64,000 nt of DNA from Ovis canadensis (taxonomy: Eukaryota > Chordata > Mammalia > Artiodactyla > Bovidae): NCBI RefSeq assembly GCF_042477335.2, contig NC_091262.1:71038001-71102000 (forward strand). Reading direction: 5' to 3'. The notes beneath the pieces were generated by a model that was not told the origin of the DNA, did no database searches, and saw only the letters and a list, made by a program, of their open reading frames with translations. The position numbers were made by a program, and so were the translations under genes. The stretch's first letter is position 1, and each line of letters opens with the position of its first letter. This document shows, piece by piece, positions 10,799 to 20,975 of the stretch.

Positions 10799-10924
10799 AT
10801 TAAAAAAAAAAAAAATGGTTACATGACATGGCACGTGGGATTTTAGTTCTCCAGCCAGGGATCAAACCCGGGCCCCATGCACTGGAAGGACAAAGACCTA
10901 ACTACCAGACCACCAAGGAAGTCC
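10799..10924 (-). repeat. CHR-type tRNA SINE with target-site duplication
   Basis: The left end is poly-A on the plus strand, followed by the antisense SINE body and the inverted head CACCAAGGAAGTCC. It is flanked by CCATCTTGTC at 10789-10798 and 10925-10934. Confidence 0.85.
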
Positions 10925-11302
10925 CCATCTTGTCTTTTTAACATATGTCAGGTGAAATTTCTCTTTAATACAGGACAGTTACTAAGTTACTACAGTTCCT
11001 AAGTCCGGGGGACCCTGCCTCACCTTAATTGTTCATCTGTCAAATGGGATGGTAGAACTAAATTATTAATGGCCCATTCAATTCCCATATCCTTTGATTT
11101 TCTGTTTCAAGAGTAAAATTGGGGAAAAAAAAGAAAGAAAGAAAAGAAAATCCAAGTAGTCTTATCTCAAATCTCAAAAAAATGGATTTTGTTCAAGTGA
11201 GAGAATCAACGTTTTTTCATAGGGAACATTTATGATTCAGTAGCAAAGCACATTTTGGATTAGAGCATGTCCTTCAAAGTTACCGAATTGTGATTCTATG
11301 GA

Positions 11303-11344
11303 GGACTTCCCTGGTGGCTCAGTTGGTAAAGAATCTACCTGCAA
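11303..11344 (+). repeat. 42-bp tRNA-SINE head with 12-bp target-site duplication
   Basis: Only the first 42 bases of a Bov-tA-like SINE are present (GGACTTCCCTGGTGGCTC onwards, to ATCTACCTGCAA). They are flanked by perfect copies of TGATTCTATGGA at 11291-11302 and 11345-11356. The SINE is complete at its 5' end and lacks its 3' end and tail. Confidence 0.85.
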
Positions 11345-11577
11345 TGATTCTATGGAACTTTTTTTCCCCACAACTCTGTAAACTGTAGATACTAGAAATG
11401 AAAATAATTATTGTCTAAAAACATGCAAATGAATTCTATTAAGTGGAGGTGCAAGCGATTCCCCCTTTGAAAGAAAGAAGCCAGCTTTCCCATTGCACGT
11501 TTCTGTATTTCTATTCTACAAATGTACTTTGTACTTGGAATCTCCTTTCAGCTGACAGTAATATATAGAAAGTGATG

Positions 11578-11726
11578 TTGTTGTTCAGTCACTAAGTCAC
11601 GTCCAACTCTGCAACCCCATGGACTGCAGCTTGCCAGGCTTCCCTGTCCTTCACTACGTCCCAGAGTTTGCTCAAACTCTTGTCCATTGAGTTAGGGAAG
11701 CCTTCCAACCAGCTCATCCTCTGTCG
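11578..11726 (-). mobile_element. BovB-derived 3' fragment
   Basis: An antisense BovB end: GTTGTTGTTCAGTCACTAAG at the left and CTCATCCTCTGTCGCCCCCT at the right. An L1 insertion adjoins or interrupts its inner edge. Confidence 0.75.
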
Positions 11727-11740
11727 CCCCCTTCACTTTT

Positions 11741-11957
11741 TTTTTTTTTAAAGGTTGATCAAAGTTTTTTTTTTTTAATTTTTATTTTTATTTTGTGTGT
11801 GTGTGGTTTTGACTTACATTTCTCTGATAATGAGTGATGTTGAGCATCTTTTCATGTGTTTGTTAGCCATCCGTATGTCTTCTTTGGAGAAATGTCTATT
11901 TAGTTCTTTGGCCCATTTTTTGATTGGGTCTTTTTTGTTTGTTTGTTTGTTTTTTGT
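11741..11957 (-). repeat. Truncated L1 with 15-bp target-site duplication
   Basis: A minus-strand L1 3' piece. Its tail appears as poly-T on the plus strand, followed by GATGTTGAGCATCTTTTCAT antisense sequence. It is flanked by GCCCCCTTCACTTTT at 11726-11740 and 11958-11972. Confidence 0.85.
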
Positions 11958-12289
11958 GCCCCCTTCACTTTTAAAAAATTGTCTTTTAACATTTCAAGAT
12001 GTACAAGCAGCCATAACATATTTCAAAATACACATAGTCAAGAAAGATTTTTTAAATTTACCAATGTCTAGAAGAATTTGATTTTTTATTAATGGTTTTT
12101 CTACACTTTTATTTTCACTGCTTATTTGGCATTTGAATTTCTTTAAGTTTCTCCCAAAGTACTATTTTTTGAAATCTAGGATTAATAATAGTTTGTAGTC
12201 TTTCCCCAAATGAATGAGCATGACTTTTATAACTAGATGTAAATTCTTAAGTTTAATTTTGCTACAACTTATATTTTAAGAAATTGAAG

Positions 12290-12820
12290 GATACACGTTA
12301 AACTACAGAAATGTACAAATATAATATAAAATACCTGTTACCGTCATACAGATCAACTGTTAATATTTTGTAAATCTGTTAAACCTCTTTCCCCATAAAC
12401 AAATAAAACATTACAGATAAAACAGTACCCCCATTGTCCTGTCCCATTCTCCGAATACCACAAGGTAACCACTATTGTAAATTATTTCATTCCAAGCAAT
12501 TTATTATACTTTAAAATACATACATCCACTTTATAAACATTCTCCTACTAACAAACATGTAGGTTGCTACTTTTTTTAACTATTAAAAGCATTCTTACAC
12601 TCATCACCTTGTATACGAATGTCTCTCTGGTGCTTTAGGAGTAGAACCACTGAGTCTTAAGATATACTATTTTGCTAGCAGCTGTACTGTCCTAAAATAT
12701 ATTTGCAAATATCTGATATCTTTCAAACAATTGATACTCTTGAGAGTAACAAACTTTCTAATTTCTAATCTGATAGATATAAAGTGATCTAATTATGGGT
12801 TTAATTTGTATCTCCTGGAT
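12290..12820 (-). repeat. L1M-type 3' region
   Basis: Antisense old-L1 phrases (GAAATGTACAAATATAATA, CCTGTTACCGTCATACAGAT, ATACCACAAGGTAACCAC). Heavily diverged. Confidence 0.55.
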
Positions 12821-13216
12821 TACAAGATAAATTGAGTCATATGTCTAATCATCCAGATTTCAACATCCTTAACATTTGTGATGATTTCTCCTTCATAAAA
12901 TGGGACTCAAATTTTGACCTAAAGCAATGTCTGCGGTTTAAGGAAAGAAAAAAAAGGCTTGTCGTTTCCTTAGAAAAGATAGTCAGTCATAGGTGGAAAA
13001 CTCAAGAGACAGCATTCACCTCAATATATTTTTAATACTAGGTATGGTGTTCACTTACTTAAGAGTTCACAACCTTTTATTCATCTCTCCTCTCATTCAA
13101 ATGCAATTGTCTTTAAAATCCTCAGCAATTCTCCTGGCAATTACTGCAATGAGCTCCCTGGTGTGGCCTCTTTCCAACACTTTTCCACATTAGAGAGTAT
13201 CTAAGGTACACACTGG

Positions 13217-13428
13217 GCTTCCCTCGTGGCTCATTGGTAAAAAACCTGTCCAGCAATGCAGGAGACTCGGGTTCTATCCCTGGGTTGGAAAGATCCCCTG
13301 GAGAAGGAAATGGTAACCCACTCCAGTATTCGCCCTTGGGAAATCCCATGGACAGAGGAGCCTGGCTACAGGCCATGGGGTCACAAGAGAGTCCAACACA
13401 ACTTCACGACTAAACAATAGCAACAACA
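13217..13428 (+). repeat. Bov-tA SINE
   Basis: It starts GGGCTTCCCTCGTGGCTCAT and ends CACGACTAAACAATAGCAAC. Imperfect flanks (AAGGTACACAC and AAGATACACAT) look like a decayed target duplication. Confidence 0.85.
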
Positions 13429-13439
13429 AAGATACACAT

Positions 13440-13735
13440 CTACTAAATTCGGTTTCTAGGGCTTTCAGGGCAAAATCCAAGTCTCTTACTGCAGCACAAG
13501 AGGCTTGCAAGATGTGCCTCTCTTGTTTTCCACTATCCACAAGAAATCCCTTGCTCCAACCAGGCTCAGGACTCTGGGTCCAAAATCAGTGCTCTTTTCC
13601 TGCCTTCATCATGCTATTTTCCAGGCGAAATGCTCTTCTCTTTCATCTCACTAGCTCCTGCCCATCCCTCAAACTCCATTCAATTATTCCCTTCTCTGCA
13701 AAGTCTTACCTCTTCCCACAAGCAGGGTTACATGC
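13440..13735 (+). repeat. L2 LINE 3' fragment
   Basis: The order of L2 phrases is visible: GCTTGCAAGATG, TGCCTTCATCATGCTATTTT, GGCGAAATGCTCTTCTCTTT and CAAAGTCTTACCTCTTCCCA. Confidence 0.6.
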
Positions 13736-14329
13736 TGCCCCTGGAACACTGGAATGGTTCACGATAAACTGCCTCTCCCCTTTATGAAATAATCCCTGCT
13801 TTAAAAACTTAGTAAGGCTCAACCAATGTTTGCGAACTAATGCAGTAAAGACATTACTGCCTGGAGCAAAGAGAGCTGGGCCATGCCACTCACTACATAC
13901 CACAGGGCAAGTCTCAAACCATGGACATTTATTTTCACAAAATTTCCTTCTCCCAGCCCCTATATTCTTGGCCCTGAATACCACGTGGGTAAAACCTCAA
14001 CCCTAATGGAAGTAGGGGACCAAATCCTGCTAACTTTCACTTCCATGGTTCACGTGAATCATCCTGTTAACTCCCACCAGCTCAAACCTATGAGAAGTGG
14101 CACTTTTATGATTTCTCAGAAGGGATGTTTTTATACCTTTGGGTATATTTGCTGTTGTGGTTAACATAACCCCTTCCCCCTTAGGCTACCAAGAACTAAC
14201 TGGAAACAGATGCAGCCTCAGCATTACAAACCTCAACAACCTGAATTGTTTCTAGATTGTTAAGACAGGACACAAGAGACCCCTCCTGGCATTCCCTGGC
14301 TATAGGACCTTAGCAAATGTGCTGTCAAC
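13736..14329. other. Unassigned sequence between L2 and the CpG island
   Basis: No repeat or ORF I can support. Confidence 0.4.
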
Positions 14330-14615
14330 TCGCGCCTGTTTCTGCTCTCGGAGGAGCCTGGGCTTCCAGCCAGAGCTCGCGCAACAAAAGGAGCCCCAAC
14401 TCACCAACCCCACGGGATGCAAGGCTAAGAGAGGTCATCGGAAGTCATCGTTTGCCGAAAACTCCCTTTCGCCCGATGAGAAATGGATTTACTCAAAAAA
14501 AAAAGGCCGGGGAAACTGAAAATCCCAGCCATGAAGCCAAGATCTGCGGCAAACGGGCGACTCTGGTCCGGGGCGTTGGGCCGGGCCCCAGTACCCTGCC
14601 AGGGATATTGATTAC

Positions 14616-14700
14616 CTGCTGAGGGACCGTGGGAAACCCTCGCGGTGCGCAGCCTCAGAGAAGTCAGCCGCCCGCGTCCTCCCGGCACAGATTGCTGAGC
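14616..14700 (-). other. LGMN: LGMN non-coding exon 1 (3' boundary firm, start estimated)
   Basis: On the minus strand the sequence reads CCCTCAGCAG then GTAATCAA, a strong donor inside the CpG island. The start is set only from the usual 50-100 bp spacing downstream of the minus-strand CCAAT at 14748-14744. Identity as legumain exon 1 is inferred from orientation and distance to exon 2. Confidence 0.55.
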
Positions 14701-14816
14701 TGGGTCCTAGCTCCTTGCTTTGAGGGTTGGCTGCGCCGCGGCGATTGGCCGACCTTCGGGGAGGAGCGTCTTCGAAAGCCAATGGGAGGCGAGAACGAGA
14801 CCTGAGAGTCGCAGGA

Positions 14817-14836
14817 ACTACAAGTCCCAGCGAGCC
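14817..14836 (+). promoter_or_regulatory. ZNF143/STAF-like site
   Basis: ACTACAAGTCCCAGCGAGCC matches the extended ZNF143 promoter motif (ACTACAAxTCCCAGxxTGC) except for GAG in place of an ATG/TG-type end. It lies about 70-85 bp outside the CCAAT box that faces legumain. Confidence 0.65.
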
Positions 14837-15174
14837 TCCGCTGGGCCTTCTGATCCCAGAGGGCAAAGGAACGCAGGGAAAAAGGTATCCAGTGAATTAG
14901 GGCAGGATGGGGTGAGGGTGGGAGGGTGGTTCTGACGTGTGTGGAACCAGGGGCGCAGTGATTCCCCGGAAGGATCGATCCCCAGCGCGCTAAGCCGTTT
15001 AACACTCTGCATCTAAACTTGTACACAAATTAGAACCACGTAGGATGGTAGCTTCGTAGGTACTGATGCCTCCGCCTCACCCTAAAGATTTTGAGTTCTT
15101 TGGTTGGTCCGCCTGTCGCCTGGGTTTTGAAGTCTTTAAGGAGCCCCAGGTGATAGGATGTGCAGATCCGTTTC

Positions 15175-15362
15175 ATCCTGGTAACAACCCTAGGAGAAGA
15201 AGGCACTTGTTAATGTCACCCCAGCTTTACACACAGGGCAACTAAGGAAAGTTATGTCAGGGAGGTTAATTTTCGGAAGATCACATACCTCTGAAGTGGC
15301 AGAGCCAGAATTCGGAGCCAGGCAGTCTAGTTCCAGAATCCGGTGCTTTTTATCCGTATGCT
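15175..15362 (+). repeat. MIR SINE
   Basis: The phrases CATCCTGGTAACAACCCTAG, ACACACAGGGCAACTAAGG, AGATCACATACCTCTGAAGT and GTGGCAGAGCCAGAATTCGG are in MIR order. A well-preserved core and 3' half. Confidence 0.75.
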
Positions 15363-15596
15363 ACTTCTCAAACATTTGGTATTATCTCACAGGGAGAGAA
15401 AAGTAAAATACTATACATACAAGTACCGTGGTGTGGAGCTGAGAAAGTTGAGTTGAATGGAGTTACTATGAGGGAATAAGTCCCGTCCTGCCCAAGGACA
15501 TCGAGCACAAAATATATAGGACTTACATTCATGGGTTGTCTCCTTTCATCTTTTTTGTTTCGGCTGTGTTGGCTTGTGTCAAATTAGTTGCCCCAC

Positions 15597-16056
15597 TGTT
15601 GCAGGAAAGGGGACCCCTACCAGGGCCCGAAACTAACACTCGGAAATGAATTGTCCAAGGAAACACATCTGCTGACAAAGCAAGAGATTTTATTGGGAAA
15701 GGGCACCCAGGTGGAGAGCAGTAGGGTAACAGGAGAACAGCTTTGTCACATGGCTTGCAGTCTTGGGTTTTACAGTGATGGGATTAATTTCTGGGTTGTC
15801 TTTAGCCAATCATTCTGACTCAGAGTCCTTCCTGGTGGTACACACCTTGTTCAGCCAAGATAGATGCCAGAGAGAAGGATTCTGGGAGGTAGACATGTGG
15901 TGTCTCTTTTGACCTTTCCCGAACTCTTCCAGTTGGTGGAGGCTTATTAGTTCCAAGTTCCTTACCAGGACCTCCTGTCATAAAACAACTCATGCAAATG
16001 GTTACTGTGGTGCCTGGCCAGGGTGGGTGGCTTCAATCAGTGTGATTCCCCTAACA
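15597..16056 (-). mobile_element. Solo LTR, class I (ERV1-like), copy 1
   Basis: A TGTTGC...CTAACA unit of about 460 bp flanked by the 4-bp direct repeat CCAC (15593-15596 and 16057-16060). Read on the minus strand it has a TATA-like CATAAAA-type box, then an AATAAA signal followed by a short U5 ending in TGCAACA, the usual gammaretrovirus-like LTR order. No internal viral sequence is attached. Related copies are at 51268 and 55943. Confidence 0.8.
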
Positions 16057-16344
16057 CCACCACAGTTTAACTCAGGTCCTCAGCAGTGAAAGCAGAGTCC
16101 TAATCACCGGACCACCAAGGAACGCCCTGATGTCCTTTTATAATTTTTTGTTTTAACTGCAAATCATGGGTCTGTGTACCACCCTAGGCCTACTGCCAAT
16201 TTTGTGAATAAAAGTCCAGAGGAACACACCCACACCCATTGGTGTAGGTATGACTGGGAGAACAAGGCAGAGATGAGCTATTGTAGGAGAGACCGTGTGG
16301 CCCACAAAAGAATGTGTATACTGTGTGACCATTTACAGAAAAAG

Positions 16345-16450
16345 CTTACCCACCCTGAGTTAAGTACTTGGCCCAAGATCACAGCTTGGAAGTGACCAGG
16401 GCTTCAAGTCCAGGTCTGTCCAAGCCTAAAGTCAGTTCTCATGACCACTG
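16345..16450 (+). repeat. MIR SINE fragment
   Basis: The phrases AAGTACTTGGCCCAAGATC, ACAGCTTGGAAGTGACCAGG and TCATGACCACTGTGCTT are the MIR 3' half. The first solo LTR of the 448-bp family lies about 90 bp to the right. Confidence 0.65.
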
Positions 16451-16537
16451 TGCTTTCACAGTCTTCCTCAATGGGGAGCATAAATGTTTTGTGCCAGGTG
16501 TATGGGCTTTAGAAACGTTCACAACCCAAAAGTTGAG

Positions 16538-16985
16538 TGTGGAGGAGCTGGAAGGCTTTAAGCAAATACTGAAAATGTATTTGCTCCACTCATGGTGAAG
16601 GATGGAAGCTGGAACGAGCATAACAAAGGGTTATGAGCGTTCATTGAGTGCCCAAGGCTGGGAATGGATCATGAAGGGTCATATATGTCTGGCCTTGAGG
16701 CATTCAGAGGCTTCCTCCTGACCGCCTGTTTCTGGGAGCAAGGACTGTTGTTTCATGATAAGACTCCCTTTAGAGTTTCGCCAAAGGTATGTTATGTCTT
16801 GGACGGTGAGAACTGTATTTTATGCTTGAATGCTTTGATGTTTTATCGAGAAAGGCTATGTGCAAGTCTGCTTTATGCTCTGCTCCCTGAGACCATATAT
16901 CTGCAAAGCTGTATAATAAAATTTGTCAGTCCACTAGAGGCTGTCCCTGAATGTCTTTTCAGAGCGCAGTTCTCCGAGCCTTACA
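16538..16985 (+). mobile_element. Solo LTR, 448 bp, class II-like, copy 1
   Basis: It runs from TGTGGAGGAGCTGG to GAGCCTTACA with a perfect 6-bp duplication GTTGAG at 16532-16537 and 16986-16991. An AATAAA signal sits near 16915, about 70 bp before the end. The 6-bp duplication suggests a betaretrovirus-type (class II) element. No coding remnant flanks it. Confidence 0.85.
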
Positions 16986-16991
16986 GTTGAG

Positions 16992-17470
16992 GATTATGCT
17001 TTATTCAGTGGGAATTTTTAAGACTTCGAGTCCAGGGGATAGCATCACAAGTAACCCTGAGAGAAGTGCTTCAAGGAGGAGCCAGGCTATATAGAAGTTT
17101 TGCAATAAAGGACAAGTTGTCTGAACATAAAAAGGTTATTGTTAAAGAAAACCAGATAACCCAAGTTAAGCAATTTAGCACCTTTCTAGGTATGGGAAGA
17201 TGCAAGCGTCTGGACTCACTGAAATCAGTTCTTTGATGTTGCACCTCACTCAGCACAGTATACTGTTTTCACATCCTGAGCTTCCTCGGGGCTCACCATA
17301 GGGAGTGGCTGCTGTCTGATGTCTGCTGGATGGCAGGTATTTTTCCCTTCCTGGGTTCCCTCAGGGCTCACCAGCTCACCATCTGTAGTGGCTGGATTGC
17401 TGTGACGTGACATCCATATTTACCGATGTGTTGTGTCAGGAAATATTCCATTTCTCAGATGTAAATGAGC
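16992..17470 (-). mobile_element. ERVL-like LTR fragment (old)
   Basis: Minus-oriented LTR-like sequence (TTATGCTTTATTCAGTGGG, the reverse of a polyadenylation region, then GGAAGATGCAAGCGTCTGGA). It shares phrases with fragments at 50.4-50.7 kb, for example AGATGCAAGAATCTGG. The first 448-bp LTR was inserted at its left edge. Confidence 0.45.
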
Positions 17471-17854
17471 ATGGAGAGAAATAGGAATCGGTTCCTTACA
17501 CTTGAGAACTTACTGTCTAGTAAGAAAGGCAGAGCATCCTTAACCACTCCCTCTGTTCACCCAAAATAAATGGCAACCTCTGGCTGGTTAGGCTTTCACA
17601 CTTGGAATGGAATGAATGTGGTGGCTTGGTGCCAGGCATGTTTAGGCAAACAAAGGGCCCAGGGTAGTCCCCCCGAGTCTTCCTCAGCAGCAGTGTGGGC
17701 TCAGAGCTCAGAGTTGGAACAAGAGAAGGTGACTGAAAATTGAGGGGTCCCTGGTGTTGGTCAGATGAGCCTCAGAAGATGCTGTAAGGTGGCTAACCTA
17801 GGCCAGCTATGGGGAGGAGGCTGAGACGCAAGAGGCTTGGCATGGGAACTTGGA

Positions 17855-17990
17855 CATGGTGTGCTCTCTCATCAAGTTATCTGGATCCAAATTCCAGTTT
17901 TACCATTTATAAGCTGTGTGACCTAGGTAAGTCACTTAGCATCTCAGTGCCTGGGTTTCTTCAACTGTCAAACGGGGAGGGTGAGGGGTA
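17855..17990 (+). repeat. MIR SINE, 5' and core
   Basis: AATTCCAGTTTTACCATTTA, TAAGCTGTGTGACCTAGGTA and AAGTCACTTAGCATCTCAGT are the MIR core. Confidence 0.8.
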
Positions 17991-18003
17991 GGGGGAAAGC
18001 ACC

Positions 18004-18175
18004 CAGACTTCCCTGGTGGTCCAGGGGCTAAGATTTCACACTACCAGTCTCCCAGTGCAGGCGGCCCAGGCTCCATCCCTGGTCAGGAAACTGAATCCCA
18101 CGTGAGGCAACTAAGACCTGGTGCAGCCAAATAAATAAATAAAAGAATTTTAAAAAGAAAGAAAGAAAGAAAAAA
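18004..18175 (+). repeat. CHR-type tRNA SINE with (GAAA)n tail
   Basis: Head CAGACTTCCCTGGTGGTCC, body with GGTCAGGAAACTGAATCCC, and a tail of AATAAATAAATAAAAG then (AAAG)n. It sits at the 3' side of the MIR. Confidence 0.85.
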
Positions 18176-18576
18176 CAGTACCTACTTCATAAGATCTCTC
18201 TGAGAATTAAATTAATCCAGTACTTAGCACCAAGTAAATGCCCTATTAATATTAGCTACTCACTGTGTTAATAAGGTGCCTATAGCTGCTGAGCTATGAA
18301 TTAAGACTCCCAATGAGGAAAAGAAGATGGGGATCTGAGTTTCAGCACTGCCTGGGCTCCTGTACCCCCTCACAGAATGTCACCCAGGTAGGGGGTGTGC
18401 TCTGCCAATGGCAAGCACCAGGAGCAGAGGTCAGGGCCGAAACTGACCAGCGCAGGCAGCAGGAAGATGGCAGGCCCCCTGTGGACACACGGGCATGGGG
18501 ATCTCCCCATCAAATGCCCCTGGCGGAATTCTCACGGGAAAAGTCACCATCTGGGGACTCTGGCCACCATACCACA

Positions 18577-18804
18577 TGCTGCTGCTGCTGCTAAGTCACT
18601 TCAGTCATGTCCGACTCTGTGTGACCCCATAGACAGCAGCCCACCAGGCTCCCCCGTCCCTGGGATTCTCCAGGCAAGAACACTGGAGTGGGTTGCCATT
18701 TCCTTTTCCAACGCATGAAAGTGAAAAGTTAAAGTGAAGTTGCTCAGTCGTGTCTGACTCTTAGCGATCCCATGGACGGCAGCCTACCAGGCTCCTCCGC
18801 CCAC
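18577..18804 (-). repeat. Bov-A2 SINE
   Basis: The inverted tail GCTGCTGCTGCTGCTAAG is at the left, followed by two antisense BovB-derived monomers and the linker AAAGTGAAAAGTTAAAGTGA. Confidence 0.85.
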
Positions 18805-18995
18805 ATAAGCAGAGGTTAATGAGGCTCAGCCGGATATGGACGCGGTGGATAACTGTCACCACAGATAATAACCCTGAGGAACCATGGCAGGTTCAAAGTC
18901 TTTTCTTATCTAATGGTGGGAGATTAAGTAAGAGATTATGATTATAAAACAACAAGAGCTGGGGAGAGTGTGAAAGTAATTAGTTAGGTCTAGAG

Positions 18996-19207
18996 CAAGT
19001 TTCTCAATACTTCTCAGCATTAACATATTTGAGGCCCAGTTATTTTTTGTTGGTGGGAAGGTGGAGTTGTCCTGCACATTTTAAGATGTTTAGCAGCATC
19101 GCTAGTCACTATCTACCCAATGCTAGCAGCACCCCTCTCTCAAGTTGTGGCAGCCAAAAATGTCTCCAGACTTTGCCCAAAGTTTCCCCCATGTTGAGAA
19201 CCTCTAG
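18996..19207 (-). mobile_element. MER20 (hAT-Charlie DNA transposon)
   Basis: Reverse orientation of the copy at 3016: TTTCTCAATACTTCTCAGCA start, TTTTAAGATGTTTAGCAGCA and AAAATGTCTCCAGACTTTGC inside, and ATGTTGAGAACCTCTAG end. It lies about 4.2 kb upstream of the legumain promoter. Confidence 0.8.
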
Positions 19208-19258
19208 TTTAGAGAGAGAGCAAGCTGCATATATCACTCACTCATTCCATTTGATGTG

Positions 19259-19405
19259 ATGGTTAAAGGCCTAGATGGTGAATCCAGACCCCCTGGGTTT
19301 CAAGTCGCTCTCCACCGCTTCCTGACTGAGTGACCCTGGACAAGGGCTTCACTTCTTTGTGCTTCACAGAGCTGTTGTAAAGATCAAGTGAAATAACAGG
19401 TGCCG
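19259..19405 (+). repeat. MIR SINE
   Basis: ATGGTTAAAGGCCTAGATGG, GACTGAGTGACCCTGGACAA and AAGATCAAGTGAAATAACA follow the MIR 5'-to-core order. A Bov SINE interrupts or adjoins its right end. Confidence 0.75.
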
Positions 19406-19618
19406 TGTGCCCGGTCTCTTCCGTCGTGTCTGACTCTTTGTGACCCTATGAACTGTAGCCCGCCAGGCTCCACTGTCCATGGGATTCTCCAAGCAGGAAT
19501 ACTGGAATGGGTTGCCATGCCCTCCGCCGGGGGATCTTTCTGACCCAGGGATTCAACCTTCATCTCTTATGTCTCCTGCATTGGCAGACGGGTTCTTTAT
19601 CACTGGTGCCACCTAAGG
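19406..19618 (-). repeat. Bov-tA SINE
   Basis: Antisense BovB body from GTCGTGTCTGACTCTTTGTG to an inverted tRNA head, here degraded (GTGCCACCTAAGGAAAA). Confidence 0.8.
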
Positions 19619-19952
19619 AAAAAACTTGGTTCAGATTCTAGCCAAGTGTCAGCTATTCACTGAGTGCATGAGAAGTCCTGAGCTCCGAGGGTCCCTACAT
19701 TCAATTCCTTCCACCACAAACAAACTGGACTTGTTTTAAGCTTAAATATTTCAATGAAAGTATAATATGCATAGAGGAAAATGCACAAATTATAAATGTA
19801 CAGCCCCGTACATTTTCACAAAGCAAATACATCCAGGTAACCAGCCCCTGGATGAAAACCTGAGCTTGGCCAGCACCCTAGAAGACACCCTTAGGCCTTC
19901 TTCAGATGGTCTTTTTTTTTTTAATGGTCCATACCCTCTCTTCCCCTAAGCG

Positions 19953-20118
19953 TTGTTTTTTTTTTTTTTTGTAACAACATAATTTTATCTGTTTGTTTTT
20001 TTTTATTTTATGACTGTCCTGCATAGCATGTAGAGGTCTAGTTCCCTGACAAGGGAATCAAACCTGTGCCCCCTGCATTGGAAGCTCTGAGTCTTAGCCA
20101 CTGGACCATCAGGGAAGT
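19953..20118 (-). repeat. CHR-type tRNA SINE
   Basis: A poly-T left end, antisense body (GGTCTAGTTCCCTGACAAGG) and inverted head CCATCAGGGAAGTGCCCC. CCCTAAGC-like and CCTCTAAGC flanks are a probable decayed target duplication. Confidence 0.8.
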
Positions 20119-20194
20119 GCCCCCTCTAAGCAGTTAATTATGCTGTTCCCTCTGGCTCCTGACTCTCTTGTTTTCACTCTGACCAAGTACTGCT

Positions 20195-20365
20195 TATTCT
20201 TTTTTTTTTTTTCATTTTTTTATTGTAGTAAAACATATATAACATAAAATGTGCTTATTTTAACCGTTTTCATATGTGCAGTTCAGTGGCAGTAATTACC
20301 TTCGCATTGTGTGCAACCCTCACTACTCTCTATTTCCAAAACTTTTCATCATGATTTTCAGCTTA
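20195..20365 (-). repeat. L1M-type fragment
   Basis: TATTGTAGTAAAACATATAT and CATATGTGCAGTTCAGTGGC are antisense old-L1 3' phrases, preceded by a poly-T run. Confidence 0.55.
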
Positions 20366-20369
20366 AAAA

Positions 20370-20975
20370 CCATCCCATCCTTCCAGAACAAAATTCCACT
20401 GGCTCGCATGACCTTACTCCTACCTGTCCCCATGATCTCACTTCCTGCCGCAGAAGTTATTCCTCTCCAGCCTAATGGCTTTCTTACCTTTGTGTATGCA
20501 GCTCCCTCTTCCAGGAATGCCCTTCCCCTTCCAGACACATAGCCAGCTTCTGCTCCAATGGCACCACCTCCTCAGAGATGCCATCCTGGGCCCGCAGACC
20601 TATAATAGTCACACAAACCTCCATCATTCCCTAGCCTTTTACTTTGCTTCACAATCTCACTTTATATATTTGTTACTTAATTTCCTGTGACTCCAGTAAA
20701 ATTTAAACTGCTTGAGGGACTTCCCTAGTGGTCCAGCGGCTAGGCTTCCATGCTCCCAATTCAGGGGGCCCAGGTTCAATCCCTGGTTAGGAAACTAGAC
20801 CCCAAGTGCCACAGCTAAGACCTGGCACAACCAAAGAAATAAATATTTTAAAATAAATACACAAGCTGCTTGAGAGAAAGACCCAGTCTATCTTATTTAT
20901 TTCTATATCCACAGTGTCTAAAAGCATAAGCTGTCATGTAATAGATACTCATTAAATAAATTTATCAGTTGAATT
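20370..20975 (+). repeat. L2 LINE 3' end, split by a SINE
   Basis: The left part (to 20712) has TCCCTCTTCCAGGAATGCCC, GATGCCATCCTGGGCC and TTTCCTGTGACTCC. The right part (from about 20873) has GACCCAGTCTATCTTATTT and ends ATAGATACTCATTAAATAAA, the L2 3' terminus. Together they give one L2 interrupted by a CHR-type SINE. Confidence 0.75.
20717..20860 (+). repeat. CHR-type tRNA SINE inside L2, with target-site duplication
   Basis: Flanks are AAACTGCTTGAG before and AAGCTGCTTGAG after, a 12-bp duplication with one difference. Head GGGACTTCCCTAGTGGTCC, tail AAATAAATATTTTAAAATAAA. Confidence 0.85.

Larger units (their letters stand above)
3956..14615 (-). other. LGMN: LGMN intron 1 (inferred)
   Basis: This spans from the donor at 14615 (AGCAG then GTAATC, read on the minus strand) to the acceptor at 3956. 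The pairing rests on known legumain structure, with a non-coding exon 1 and translation starting in exon 2. It is filled with SINEs, BovB, L1, L2, MIR and DNA-transposon remnants and contains no other recognisable exon. Confidence 0.65.
14330..14960. promoter_or_regulatory. LGMN: CpG-rich promoter region (LGMN 5' end)
   Basis: This is the only clearly CpG-dense, GC-rich stretch in the window. It contains CCAAT boxes in both orientations: GCGATTGGCC at 14741-14750, which reads as CCAAT on the minus strand, and AGCCAATGGG at about 14778-14787 on the plus strand. There is no TATA box at a sensible spacing. A minus-strand splice donor at 14616/14615 leads toward legumain exon 2, so this is best read as the legumain promoter. 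The plus-strand CCAAT and the motif at 14817 also allow divergent transcription. Confidence 0.8.
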
